DNA of 64,000 nucleotides from the NCBI GenBank assembly GCA_020740775.1, contig JAHEWK010000007.1, forward strand, positions 3,100,001 to 3,164,000. The letters run 5' to 3'. Each line of letters starts with the position of its first letter. Positions within the stretch are counted from its first letter, which is position 1. Below, in pieces: positions 37,561 to 49,429 of the stretch. The notes under the pieces were generated by a model, which was not told the DNA's origin, made no database searches, and was given only the letters and a program-made list of their open reading frames with translations. The position numbers were made by a program, and so were the translations under genes. This stretch comes from Ilyonectria destructans. Taxonomy: Eukaryota > Ascomycota > Sordariomycetes > Hypocreales > Nectriaceae.

Positions 37561-38929
37561 AAAGTAGTTAGAACCAGCTTTAATACTATTATAGTAGTAC
37601 TATAAAGAGCTAATAGAGTGCCTAAAGATATAACTATTAGAAGGATATTCTAAAAGGTATAAAGTTCTACTTTAATAACCTTAATAAGCTAACCAGCTAA
37701 TACTAAAGTAAACTCCAGCCAGACTTAAAACCCCCCCTTAAATATATAAAACTAATAATCCTCTAATAGAATATAAATAAACAGGCTGCCTTAATACTTC
37801 TAGCTCTAAAAGGCAGTATATAATATAATATTATATCCCTATAGAAACTATACTGAAATACTAATATAGATTAACTAGCCTACCCAGCTATTAGTAATTA
37901 CTATATAGTATACTGCAGCAGCCACTCAGTAATATATATATATAAAAAGTATTAAATTTAGAATTAAATAGCAATTAGAGGGGCAGACTGAAGAGGAGTA
38001 ATTTTTAAAATAATAGGCCTCCGGATTATAGGGCTTTATAGCTTAAAAGAATTAATTAGCAGAAGGAAACTACTTAAAGAAATTGCTTTAGCTATATAGG
38101 GAAATCCCTTAGTAATTATAGATAATATTAACTAATATCACCCCATATAGAATAAATATAATAGAGTATCAGAAGGTATAGAGACAGTTATTAAACTAGC
38201 TATACTTAATAGATAGAACCTACTAACCTTAAGGGGGATAAAAACTAAAGGCTAATAGAAATATAAAGATAGTACTATAGATTTTATATAAATATTATAG
38301 AAAGTCTCAGGCTGCTACAGTAGAGAAGTAGAACTTAAGGGCTCTAACTATAGACCCTAACTAATTACAGTAAGTATCTAACTTACACCCCAACTAAAAG
38401 CCTAGTAACCTTCAGATAATTCTAAAGAGACTCTTTACAGCCTTAACTAGAAGAAAATAAACTTAATATACCTAGTAACTAAAGTTAACCTATAGCTAAG
38501 GCTGAATAAAATAGAAATAAATATTAAGATTACTAAGAATCTAAATTAAGCTATAGAGGAATTAACTTTAGCCCTTATCTAAATTACTATTATAGTAATA
38601 CTATAGTATAAATAGCCCTATTAGTAATTAGAAAAATAGTAAAATATAGAAGTCTAAAAGACTACTAAATAAGTTAAATTGACTAGAAGATACTACTAAT
38701 AATATAGAGGCGCCACTAAATAGAAGTACCTCCTTCTTACCTAATACCTTTAGAATTAAGCTATAAATAACTTATATAGGGAATATTAGAGGCTTTTCCT
38801 TTAAGAGGCTAGTAATAACCTAAAGATATTTTAGAAGATAGAGAGATAGATAAGACTCTATAGTAGCCTCCTCTATAACAGCCTGCAGATTCTATTCCTA
38901 CTAAAAAGAGAGGGAGATAATCCTATAGA

Positions 38930-41060
38930 TAACTATAAAAAGAAAGCTAGAATTCTAGTAGAATAATTCTTCTTAAATCTAAAGGCTAACCTTAGTGATA
39001 TCCCTAAGGGGGCTATAGCCCCCTCTATATTCACCCTAAATAACTCTAAGAACTAGAATTATAATAATAAAGAGATAGTAGAAATTCTAGCTAAGATAAG
39101 ACTATAGAAAGCCTCAGGTAATAATAATATCCCTATAGGCCTTCTTAAGGTATATAGTAAGACTTTTAATAAGACTATAGCCAGATTAACTTATATCAGT
39201 ATAAGACTGGATTACTTCCTATAGTAATACTGCAATATAATAGCAGTAATACTTAAGAAAGTAGATAAAACCCAAAAAGAGAGAAACTATATTAAAGCTT
39301 ATAGGCCTATCTTACTACTTTATATAACTGGAAAAATTATAAAGGCAGCTATTAAGAAATACCTTATAATTACTATAAAAGCCCTAAGACTTCTACTAGA
39401 TAGCTAAATAGAAAACTAAATTAAAAGATTAATTAAAATAGCTATTCAGCTAGTAATAGAGACTATTAGAACGGTATAAAACTACTATAGTATTATAATA
39501 ATTCTATAACTAGATATTTCAGGCACCTTTAATACAGTTAACTTTATATACCTACTCTATATATTTAAACTGGTAGAAATTAACCTCTAGATAGTTAAAT
39601 AGATTTACAGCTACCTTATAGAAAGAATAATATAACTTTACTTTAATAATAAAAAGTCTAGTATATTTATAATTTATATAGAGGTATTATAGAGCTTCCC
39701 TCTTTCTTCTATTCTCTTTTTAATCTATATCAGTATACTCTATAAACTACTAGAAAGGTAGAAGGAACTAATAATTACTAAGTTTATAGATAATACTAAC
39801 CTAATTACAATAGAGCTATTAGAGGCAATAATATAATATTGCCTAAAGGCTGTATAAAAGATCTATAATAACTAGATAAAGAAATATAGAATAATCTTTA
39901 AACTCAATAAGTTTAAATTTCTTTACTTTACTAGAAAATACTAACTATTCTAGAACCCAATATAATTAAAGAATATAATAATATCGCTAAGTAGCAGCCT
40001 TAAAATACTAGATATTTAGCTAGACTGGAAACTTAACTGATTAGTCTACCTTAAGAAGTTAACTATTAAGATACTATATTAGCAGTATACCCTCAGTATA
40101 ATTACTATATCTATATAGGGGTGTAATATCTATAAAAGTCGCCTGATATATATAGTAGCAATTAGAATAATACTGGCCTATAGTACCTCTACCTTCTACT
40201 AACCTATTAAGCCAGATAGTAACCCCTAAGAAATAGCTTGTAAGCTAGCTGTAGAGTAAATAAAGAGCCTCTATATTACAGCTGGGGTATATAAGACCAC
40301 CCTAATAAGAAACCTAAAAATAAAGCTTAATATACCTCCCCTAGACCTATACCTTAACTTATAGCTGGCCCAATTTGAAGCTTATACCCTTATAGAACCA
40401 GCCTAATAGGTAATTAATAAGGCTACTGCTGCAATTTTAGCAGCCTTATCGAAATATAAAGGCCCTTAGAGATGCCTAAATAAAGCAAATACCAAATAGC
40501 TATAGAGGTAGCTAGAAGATAAAAAAACAGCAGCTAATACTATAGATAGAGACTGGAAAGTAAGATAGGCAGCAGTAGCAGTAAAACAGAGGGCGTAAAG
40601 GGGCTGCAGTAATATCAGTATCTTAAATAGATCCCCCTTTAATATAAACTATAGAATCCTATATAGTAGCTAGCTAAGATATATTAATAGCCTAATTATC
40701 TAACTATATATAGAATATATCAGCCTCTAAGCCTTTCTCTTTAATAGAAGAGTCCTTAAGGTAATATCGCTATAATACCCCTATAGTAATAGCAAACAAA
40801 CTGTCAAATATATATTTACCTACTATATACTCTACAAAAAGACCCACCTTCTAAAACCTAAACCCCAGGACTGTAGAAATATAGGTTAATACCTTAGCAA
40901 TAAATATATAGTATCTATAGTAGCAATTTAATATAGTAAAACAGTCCGGCCAGTTTAATTCAGACTTACTATAACTCTATAATAAAAGTAGAAGTTATAA
41001 GGGCCAGATAAAAAAGGGGAATAATACCTTAGTAATAATATATAGGGGACTACCTAAATT
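38930..41060 (+). pseudogene. LINE B ORF2, reverse transcriptase and C-terminal Cys/His region, degraded
   Basis: With TAG/TAA read through, RT blocks appear in order. KAYRPILLLYITGKIIKA near 39,295 matches the usual KAYRPISLLNTxGK. LDISGTFNTVNF near 39,512 matches LDxSGAFDxVD. EVLQSFPLSSILFLIYIS near 39,680 matches GVPQGSPLSPxLFxIYI. The active-site F-x-D-D reads FIDNTNLI near 39,783, with Asp changed to Asn. A C-terminal QTVKYIFTYYILYKK stretch near 40,800 matches the Cys/His region following RT in such LINEs. I could not identify an endonuclease domain upstream or an RNase H. Confidence 0.75.
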
Positions 41061-43399
41061 AATTAAGATATAGATAAAAGTCGCTCTATAAAGAAACTAA
41101 GCCTATAAAAAAAGAGGGCCTATAAAGGGCTTTAGGCTGAAGCTAAAGTAATACCAATAGAATACCTACTTGCTAATAATACTATTATTATTATTATCTA
41201 AAAGAACTAAAAGCCCAGCACCAGTAATAAGAATCTTACTGAGAATAATAAGGTAATAAAGGAGACAGTTAGTCTTAATAGCTGTAAAGCCCCCACTAAG
41301 GGCCTCTAGGGCTAGCCCAGCAGCTACCTTATTCTTTGCCTTTTTCCTACTAAAAGCTGCAGTAATAGCCTGCTAGTTATAACAGCTAAAAATCTCCTTA
41401 ACCTTATCTATATTATCAGGCTATAATAAATTAGCAGGAATACTATATAACTGCAGGGGTATCTATATAGTTAAGTGCCTTACCTATAGCCTTATAGATA
41501 TAGTATTAGGTAAAATAGGCTATAGATAGAGCTTAAGTAGAAGTAATAAGATTACTAGAATAATTAGGAACCTAAAGGAAGTAAGTATTAATATAGAGCT
41601 ACTATAGAGGCTACTTATTAAGATATAAATATACTTTCCCTTTATATAATAGATATAGTAACTACTGGAATCTAAATAAAAATTAATACTAAAAGAAGAA
41701 AAAGACTGCAGTAAAATTATAGAAATAATATACTATAGGTAAAGTAAAATTAGCTAGAAGTATAGGCTGAAACTATTAACTAAGTATAATAGATATAGAG
41801 AAGAGAATAGTAACTACTAACCTTCTATAAAATAGTTAGTAGGAATATTATAGAAATACTATAGAAAACTTATAGAGATAAGAAAGAGCTTCTTTATATT
41901 AACTAAGAGGGAGGAAGGCTTATTAGAGACTTCTATTATAACAGATAAAGAGATAGATATCTTTAGCTTTTTAGAAGCCTTAGGTAAACTCTCTGCAGTA
42001 TTATTAAGAGTATATTTACCGGTTATAGCAGCCTTCTTATTGAGATAGATATACTTATAGATAAATGCCTCCTTCTTCTCCACCTTCTTATAAAGAAGCT
42101 TTATAGCTGCAGCAGTATTAGTAAGAGCCTTCTTCTTAGCAGCCTTCTTATAGCACTTAGCAGCCTATACTGCCTTCTTCTTATCGGGAGATAAATAGGG
42201 GGTTATAGTAGCAGAATTAAGGCGAAACTGCAGCGGGTATATAAGTAGGAACTAGAGAGAAAAAAAAATAACTACCCTTAAGTTAGCAGGGACTTAATAA
42301 TAATATAGAGACTATAGAGGGAGGAATAGAAGACTTATAAGAGATAGCTACAGTAGGGGCAGCAGAAAGATAATAAAAAAGAAAGAAAAAGAAAAGGAAG
42401 AAATAGAAGGAAAGAGGCCTTTTATAGAGCCAAGGAGAAACCTCAGGCAGGCCCTAAACCCCTAAGTCTTAGGGGCATAGAGATAGTTATATAGATAAGG
42501 CTATTAAGAGCCTAAAGTAAAAATAAAGAGAAAGTAAGAATAAAGGCCGCTAAGGCAATATAGAATAAGCCCCATATTGCCACAGGGCTGACCTACCCCG
42601 GGAAATATAGGGCCGGAAAACCGAGCAAATATCAGTACGGACCCAGCACCTATATACATACCGACATATAAGGGTCATATAACCGGAAGAAGAAAAGGCC
42701 GAGCTTTAAGATACCGGCGGAGGCCCGGGGGGCTACTGTAAAAACATCTAGAGTATTATGCTATAAAGGGCTGCTGCAGTACTGCTGCAGCAGCTATAGA
42801 AGCAGATAAAAGCAGATAAATATGGGGTGCAGTACTGATTGCTATAATTCTATAGAGAAAACTCCTATTAGCTTCTTTATAACCTTAAGGCAGTTAGAAC
42901 TAAAAAAAGGGTAATTATATAAGCTATAAATCTGAATAAAGCTGGTAATAAAATTACTAGTATAGACCTAATAATAATATTATACCTCTAGAGGTAGCTA
43001 AATAAAACTGCAGTAAGGTTTTTATTCTATAGCTAGATAGCTAGAAGGTTTTTCCTCTTTAAATTAATTAGTAGGAATTCTATAGGTCTAAATATAGATA
43101 AAATAGTATATACTGAATAAATAAATAAATATAATAAAGAGAATATTTAATTTTAAAGTATAATACTTTAAGATTAATATTTTAAAATTATAATACTTAT
43201 ATTTATATAATTTTATTATAATTAGCTAAAGCTAACTGTAAGTTCTATATACTGCTATTTTAAACTGCCTTTTTAAGTTAAGCTATAATATATAAAGAAT
43301 TAATAAACTAAATAAAATTAATCTTTTAATTTTCCTAGATTTTCTCTATTATATTTAATAATTCTTAGCTTAATTTAGTAATACTTTTTAGTTTTTTCT

Positions 43400-44440
43400 T
43401 TTTTTAGCTTTATTTAATATTATAATATAGATTAAAATTATATAGTATTCTTAAATAGTAGAGATAAATAGTAAGTATTATACTTAATATTAAAAGAAAT
43501 AGTAATTAAATAATAAGATTATTATATATTAGTTTTTACTTAAAGTTTTAATTTAACTCTTTTAATTTTAACTTTACTATCTATAGATAATAAAGTCAGT
43601 TAATAACCTTATTATCTATACTTAATAATCTTACTATTTATAGTTAATAATCTTAAAATAGAAATTTTATTTTAAGTAATATAATATAAAATAGATTAAT
43701 TAACTATCTTTTTAATAATTATTATATTTTAATAATTTTTATTATATTAATTATTATTTATAAAGCTCTAATTATAACTAATTCTATATATTAAAAATAT
43801 ATAATTAGATATTAATATAATATTAAATACCTTTAGAATTTATAAAATTCTAAGAAAAAAAGTAAATTAAATATCTATTAAAAGTCCCTTAAAGAATATA
43901 GATATTTTAACTATTTACTTTATTATATAGAAGATCTAAATATAAATTAATAGACTATTTTAGCTATTTTTAAATATAGCTTATTTCTTAATAATAAAAA
44001 TAAAGTTAATTTCTAAAAGAAATATAGTTATTAATATTAATATTATATATATCTAAATAGAGAAAGCTATATTATATAATTTAGCTAAAAATATTAAAAA
44101 CAGTAATAATAAAAAAGGCTAAAAATTTATTAAAAAAATTAGCAGTAAGATATATAAGCTTTAATTTAAAAGCTATTAAGTTATATAAAGTTAGTATAAA
44201 TACTAGCTAGTTAGAATAAGAAAGTAAATTTAAATAATTTAAATTTTAAATTATTTTATATATTAAGTTATAGAATTTATAAGTTTATATATTAAGATTA
44301 AAATAGATTGAAAAAGTTAGAGAGAATTCTAATAGAAAAAGAAAAAAGCAGCTTAAAATTTAAATTTAAGCTTTAATAACTATAATATATATAATAAAAA
44401 TACAGTAAATTTAAATATTAAGTTTCTTTATTAAAGAATT
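43400..44440 (+). repeat. Dispersed repeat W, copy 3
   Basis: It aligns inversely over nearly its whole length with 28,700-30,375 and directly with 25,860-26,270. Units of the form TTAATAATCTTACTATTTATAG repeat near 43,590-43,650. It ends shortly before the MITE at 44,509. The family is unknown. Confidence 0.65.
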
Positions 44441-44508
44441 TAATAGTATTATAATAAATAACTTAAAAGATTTTTAAAAATAGAAATAGAATTCTTATAT
44501 TATTAATA

Positions 44509-44926
44509 AGTTAGAGTTTTTCAGTTTTTTTAAAAAATTAAATTATTTAATTAAATTCTTATTATAATTAAAGTTAAAATTAATAGCTTTTTTTAATAGA
44601 AAATACTATATTAAATAGAGATTAATAGCTTAACTTATTAAGGCTATAAATTAAAAAATCTTATATAAAATCTATTAATAAGTATTATTATTTTAGTATT
44701 TTATTTAATTAATAATTTTTTAGCTTATTCTTTTAAAATTCCTTAAAAATCTATTTAATTAAATAGTATTAACTAAAAAGGTTATTATCTTTACTTAATT
44801 AAGCTATTTATTTTAATTTTAATTTTAATTTTACTTACTCTTTTTATTATAATATTATTACAGTTATTATAACTCTATCTTAAAGTAAGTTATATATTTT
44901 TAATATCTTCTATTTTTACTCTTACT
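44509..44926 (+). mobile_element. MITE copy 1, TA target duplication
   Basis: A 418-bp element starts AGTTAGAGT and ends ACTCTTACT (terminal inverted repeats, 8 of 9 match) and is flanked by TA on each side, as for Tc1/mariner-type insertion. It is non-coding. A far less mutated copy lies at 52,869-53,285 in the same orientation. Confidence 0.75.
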
Positions 44927-44964
44927 TATTAGCTTTTTAAGTAATAATTCTAAATATAATTTAA

Positions 44965-44996
44965 ATATCAGTTTATTATTAATAATAAACTGATAT
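44965..44996. repeat. Perfect 32-bp palindrome
   Basis: ATATCAGTTTATTATT is followed immediately by its exact reverse complement. It lies 38 bp after the MITE. Chance is possible in AT-rich DNA, but 16 paired bases with no loop is long. Confidence 0.8.
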
Positions 44997-45309
44997 ATCT
45001 ATTTAAATCTCTTTTTTTTAAATTTATATTAAAGTTATAAAAGTTAATTATCAGTTTTAAGCTAAGTTTATTTTCTAAATATTTAAATTTATAGCTAATT
45101 TAATATTTTATCTTTAATATACTGCAGTTATTATATTTAGCTATTAGAATTTCTTTAATTTAAGCTTTTATTATCTTTTTAACTAGCTATTTTAAAATAT
45201 TAAAACTTAAATAATTAAAGTATAAATACTATCTTTAGATATTTTATTTTTCTATCTTCAGTTAGATTAATAAGTTATACTTATATTAAAATAAAAAAGC
45301 AGTCTTTAT

Positions 45310-45680
45310 ATTACTTTATTTCTTTATTTAATATATACTATATTATTTATATTTAAACTTATAAAACTCTTACTTATTAAATTAATAAGAAAAAACCTAA
45401 AAGCTATTTCTAGCTATAAAATAAAAACCTTACTGTAATTTTACTTTATTACCTTTAGAGGCTACTTATTATTATTAAATTTATACTAATAATTTTATTA
45501 TTAATTTTATTTAGATTTATATATATATAAGTTACTCTCTATTTAATTTAATATCTTTAAGTTATAAAGATACTATTAGAGAGTCTCTTTAAAATTATAG
45601 TAGTTAGAATTAAATTCTAATATATTTCTATAGCTTAATAAACTATATAGTAGCCCTCTAGCTACTATTAGCTATATTAA
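45310..45680 (-). mobile_element. 5'-truncated LINE fragment (copy C)
   Basis: About 0.35 kb aligns with the 3' terminal region of LINE A (about 40-400) in the same minus orientation: the TATATACTAT segment, CTATAAAATAAAAACCTTACTG and TACCTTTAGAGG are recognisable. A TTTA-rich stretch at 45,312-45,335 matches the LINE tail. Truncation at the 5' side is typical of LINE insertion. It is more mutated than copies A and B. Confidence 0.7.
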
Positions 45681-46789
45681 GCTAGCTTTTTCTTTTTTTA
45701 AGTTATAATTATAATTATATAACTATTATATACTAATTAATACCAGCTTATATCTAAATACTGAATTTATATAAAGAGTAAGCTTTAAATTTATTTAATA
45801 ATAGAGTTTTTATATTAAAAGTATTTAAAGCTAAAAAAAAAAAAGAAAGAAAAAAAAGATTTTATTAAGAAGTTACTATAAAAACTCTATATATTAATTA
45901 TATAATTAAATAATAATTCCTCTAAATTAAGTTTAAGTTTAATTTCTTATTTTAAGCTTAGCCTATAATATATTTCTCTCTTTTTAAAGCCTCTCTTATT
46001 TTAATTAGGCTAAATTAATATAGCTTATTAATAGTAGCTTATTAAATAACTAAATTAAATAAGGTTAAATACCTTATTATTTAATTTAAAAGTATTTTTA
46101 TATCTTATTATATAGTGAAATATAGTTATAGCACTTTAAATAGATTTTAACTCTATTTAATTAAAGTAAATAGCTATTTAATTAAAGGTATACTTAAGTA
46201 TAGCTCTTTTTATAACTTATATTTAGCTGTAATAAATATTATATCTAATTGGAAATATATTATAAGTCTATTATTTAATTTAGCTAGTTATTTTATCTTA
46301 ATATATTCAGTAAATATAGTTATAGTATCTTATAAAGGCTTTATTTTAATAAGGTTATTTTATATTATAATATATTTAAAGACTCTATAAGGCTAGTATT
46401 ATTAGTAATAAACTATTTCCTTAAGCTTAATACTTTTAAAAATAATAAGAAATATAGTCTCTATTAATTATAATTTATATCTTTAAGTTTTAACTTTATA
46501 GCTATTAAAACTCTATTTTTATTATTCTTAAGAGAGATTTTTTTCCTTTTTTAATTTCTTTATAATTAATATAGATTTCTTCCTCTTTTTTTCTCCTTTT
46601 AAATTACTTTTATACTTACTATTAAATTACTATTAATTTTATTAATAAAGCTCTTTTTTTAGTATTTTATCTATCTTCTCTATAAATATAGTATAAGTCT
46701 TCTTTCTCTTTATTTACTAATTTAAGTTACTATTAACTTATTATATAGTATTATTAGCTATAAAAGATATCTAATTAATATTATAGCTA

Positions 46790-47265
46790 ATATAGAAAAA
46801 AAGAGGTAGACTTTAAGTTATTATATTAAAAAGTCTATTTATACCTCAGTTATAAATTATATAGAATATTAAAGTTTTTAAGATACTAATATATATATTA
46901 TATACTCTTCTTTTAAAAAAAAAAATACTGCTTATAGTAGTTAATAAAGTAAAAAAGAGAATCTTTCAGATTATACTAATAAATTTATAACTAGCTTATA
47001 GATAGCTTTTAATTTCTATATAGCTATAGATTTTCTTTTTTTTATATACCTTTAATAAGAGTATAAGTATAAAAGCTAATATCTAACTGAAGATTAAACT
47101 TTAAGATCTATAAAATATAGGCTGTAATTACTACTATTTAATATAAAAAAAAAGAAATAAACTTTAAGTTATTATACTAAAAGGTCTATTTATACCTCAG
47201 TTATAAGTTATATAGAATATTAAAGTCTTTAAAATACTAATATATATATTAATAGTCTAATACTT
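46790..47265 (+). repeat. Direct repeat pair of about 105 bp
   Basis: 46,795-46,905 and 47,148-47,260 share ACTTTAAGTTATTATA, GTCTATTTATACCTCAGTTA and ATACTAATATATATAT in the same order and orientation, separated by about 240 bp. They may be the remains of a tandem duplication. The surrounding 45,700-48,070 is AT-rich and unreadable. Confidence 0.65.
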
Positions 47266-48069
47266 TAATATTACTATCTATTATAAGAGTAGTAAGATTT
47301 TTACTGCTTTTTTAATCTCTTATAAAATTAAGCTTAAATATAGATTTATTATAATACTACAGCTAGCTAATTATTAATACTCTATAGTATTATCTAATAA
47401 ATATTCTTACTATATAGATAATAATAAATTATACTTTAAAGTTAATTTACTTTTATTCTATTTTAATCTAGCTGCTAATCTACTATATATAGCTATTTAA
47501 AAAGTATTATACTATACTTTTTACCCTTTAGCTAGCTATCTTTAAGTATAAGAATCTTTTTTTTAATAAGTTTTCTACTATATACTAGCTATAACTCTAC
47601 TAATAGTTTTAAATTTACTATTATAAAGCTGCTAAATATATTCTTTATTATATCTCTTATAAAGATAAAGCAGTATAAACTTACTTTACTCTTATTATTA
47701 CTACTATTAATAAAGTCTATATTAAGGTTAAGTATATTAAGAGGTTATAGTAGCTAGTCTATATCTTCTTATATATTTAGTTTAATATTATTAATACCCT
47801 CTAGAGTATTTTAATCTATCTATTTAATAATAAGAACTTACTATCTATTTATATTAGCCTCTCTATACTCTTTAATAATCTTATTACTATTAAGAAGAAT
47901 AAAAATAATAATAATAAGAATTAGAAATAATCTTATCTCTATTTATACTATTACTATACTCCTACTATATTCCTACTGTATTTTTCTTTAGGTCTATAGG
48001 TTTTTATATAGCTAGTATATTTATACCCTCTAGCTGAAGTTAAATTAATAAGTTATTACTGCCTTACTA

Positions 48070-48276
48070 TATATAGTTATTTAAGAAGTATATATCTAAT
48101 ATAGGTAGCTTCTTAGCTATTAATATAACTTAATTATATTAAGTATTCTTTACTCTATTATTATTAGATATAACTGACTTATTTAACCTTAATATATCTA
48201 ATTTCCTATTATATAAACCAATTAGAATCAGCCTACCCTAAACTCACAAGTATAGAGTAGTATACCAATCGTCACA
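48070..48276 (-). mobile_element. LTR X3, partial, right edge of the 28-kb AT-rich nest
   Basis: On the minus strand it begins TGTGACGATTGGTATAC at 48,276 and follows LTR X1 for about 200 bp (GGTTTATATAATAGG, TTATATTAATAGCTAA), then diverges. It retains the intact TG start that X1 and X2 have lost. Unique DNA of normal composition starts directly at 48,277. Confidence 0.65.
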
Positions 48277-49429
48277 ATTTAGAACATACTGATGCAACTT
48301 ACCCTATATAATCGTTAAAATAAAGGTACATCGCTGTAAAGCGGCATTATTACGTCAGATTTCCGCGTGGTGCTTCAGGATTATCGAACCTCGCTCCCTC
48401 ATAAAATGGATGACCACCCTCGAGCTTGCTTCGTTAAACTTGGCTTATCTGTCACCCCCAATAATCAAGCCTGCCTGTTATTGTAATTCAACCAACCACT
48501 TGTGAAACTTTCCTACTCCAGATAAATGAATCTGCTACGCGAGGTTTGCGCTGCTGCGCGGTCCAAGATAACTAAGCCTAACGGGCGAATCAAGCTGGCA
48601 GAAGAATTTGTTGACACGGTGAAAACCCTCGACAGAAACGAGGGAAAGCTCAAAGGAACCCCGGCGTGGGCGGCTTGGCCCCCTTTGGCGAGTTATTGGT
48701 ACGTATGGCCAGCTACTATTCTACAAGACCCCAAATCAGGAAGAAGACTGTGACTGATGGTGCAAAGATGCATAACTTAATTGGCATGACGGTTGCTGAG
48801 AAGCGACGAGTTTCTTGGACATACTCCTTCACTGCGACGGCGGAACCTGTGTAATGGTCAAGCGTAACCGCCGGCCTTAACGCTGTAAATGAAACAATTG
48901 CCTATTATTTCATGCCTCTCAGTCGCGCGATCATGACCGATTTAGTAAATACTGTTGTCCCGACTCAGCTGAATCATTATTGCAAACATGATCTATGGCT
49001 CGGCCTACCTAATTATTTATATAGTGGAGAAACCGATCTGGATGCTCTGCTTAGCGGATTTGACCACGATCAATGTTGCAACACCCTGTACTTCCCAGGC
49101 TACTAGACCTTGGTACCTTATCAAGATAGTCCGTTTGGTCAGGCCTCGTATCACCGAGTGGAAAGTTCCAGGAGTCATTGTGCAAGCCCTGATAGGGGTC
49201 GGTTTACACTACCACCAAGACTCATCAGTCAGTTTCTATTCCTAGCAAAGTAGTCTAGTAACTATTTTTCTATTTGAAACTGTCACATATAATATAGGCC
49301 TCAGTTACACTACGGATTAGCGGAGTGTTCATTCCACTTTTGCCGTAGCCGTCAATGCGATAGAAACTCATTCCGCAAATCCCGTAGCCATGTCATATTC
49401 GCCATCCTTCACCCCGTTTCTCAGTTCCT
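48277..49429. other. Normal-composition DNA, no confident gene
   Basis: A 75-residue frame opens at ATG 48,526 in a good context and has a possible GTACGT splice donor near 48,701, but I found no acceptor or downstream exon that makes a convincing protein. Two further frames (48,912-49,106 and 48,988-49,245) overlap each other. I see no recognisable domain. A small species-specific gene remains possible. Confidence 0.5.

Larger units (their letters stand above)
36091..43129 (+). mobile_element. LINE copy B, Tad1-like, full length, RIP-degraded
   Basis: A 7,039-bp non-LTR retrotransposon on the plus strand, inverted relative to copy A. A perfect 12-bp target duplication, TATAATAAAGAG, lies at 36,079-36,090 and 43,130-43,141. 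The 3' end carries a short (AATA)n tail, typical of LINEs. ORF1 with a zinc knuckle and an RT-bearing ORF2 are recognisable but stopped many times. A segment of about 2 kb after ORF2 includes a relatively GC-rich stretch (42,560-42,740). It has no LTR insertion at the site matching Y1 of copy A. Confidence 0.92.
35862..43290 (+). mobile_element. Solo LTR X2, split by LINE B, TSD TATAA
   Basis: The two halves (35,862-36,090 and 43,142-43,290) add up to 378 bp and align with X1. The ends are TAATTAATC and AGCTATAATA. TATAA duplications lie at 35,857-35,861 and 43,291-43,295, more than 7 kb apart, which shows that LINE B landed inside an already duplicated LTR. No internal LTR-retrotransposon sequence is present. 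Confidence 0.83.

Noticed and set aside
23812..43290. X1 and X2 as the two LTRs of one 19-kb retrotransposon
   Set aside because: Each LTR has its own, different target duplication (TAATA and TATAA), so both are independent solo insertions.
48526..49245. Small gene(s) at 48,526-48,854 and 48,912-49,245
   Set aside because: A plausible start and one possible splice donor exist, but no convincing second exon or domain; left as unannotated DNA.
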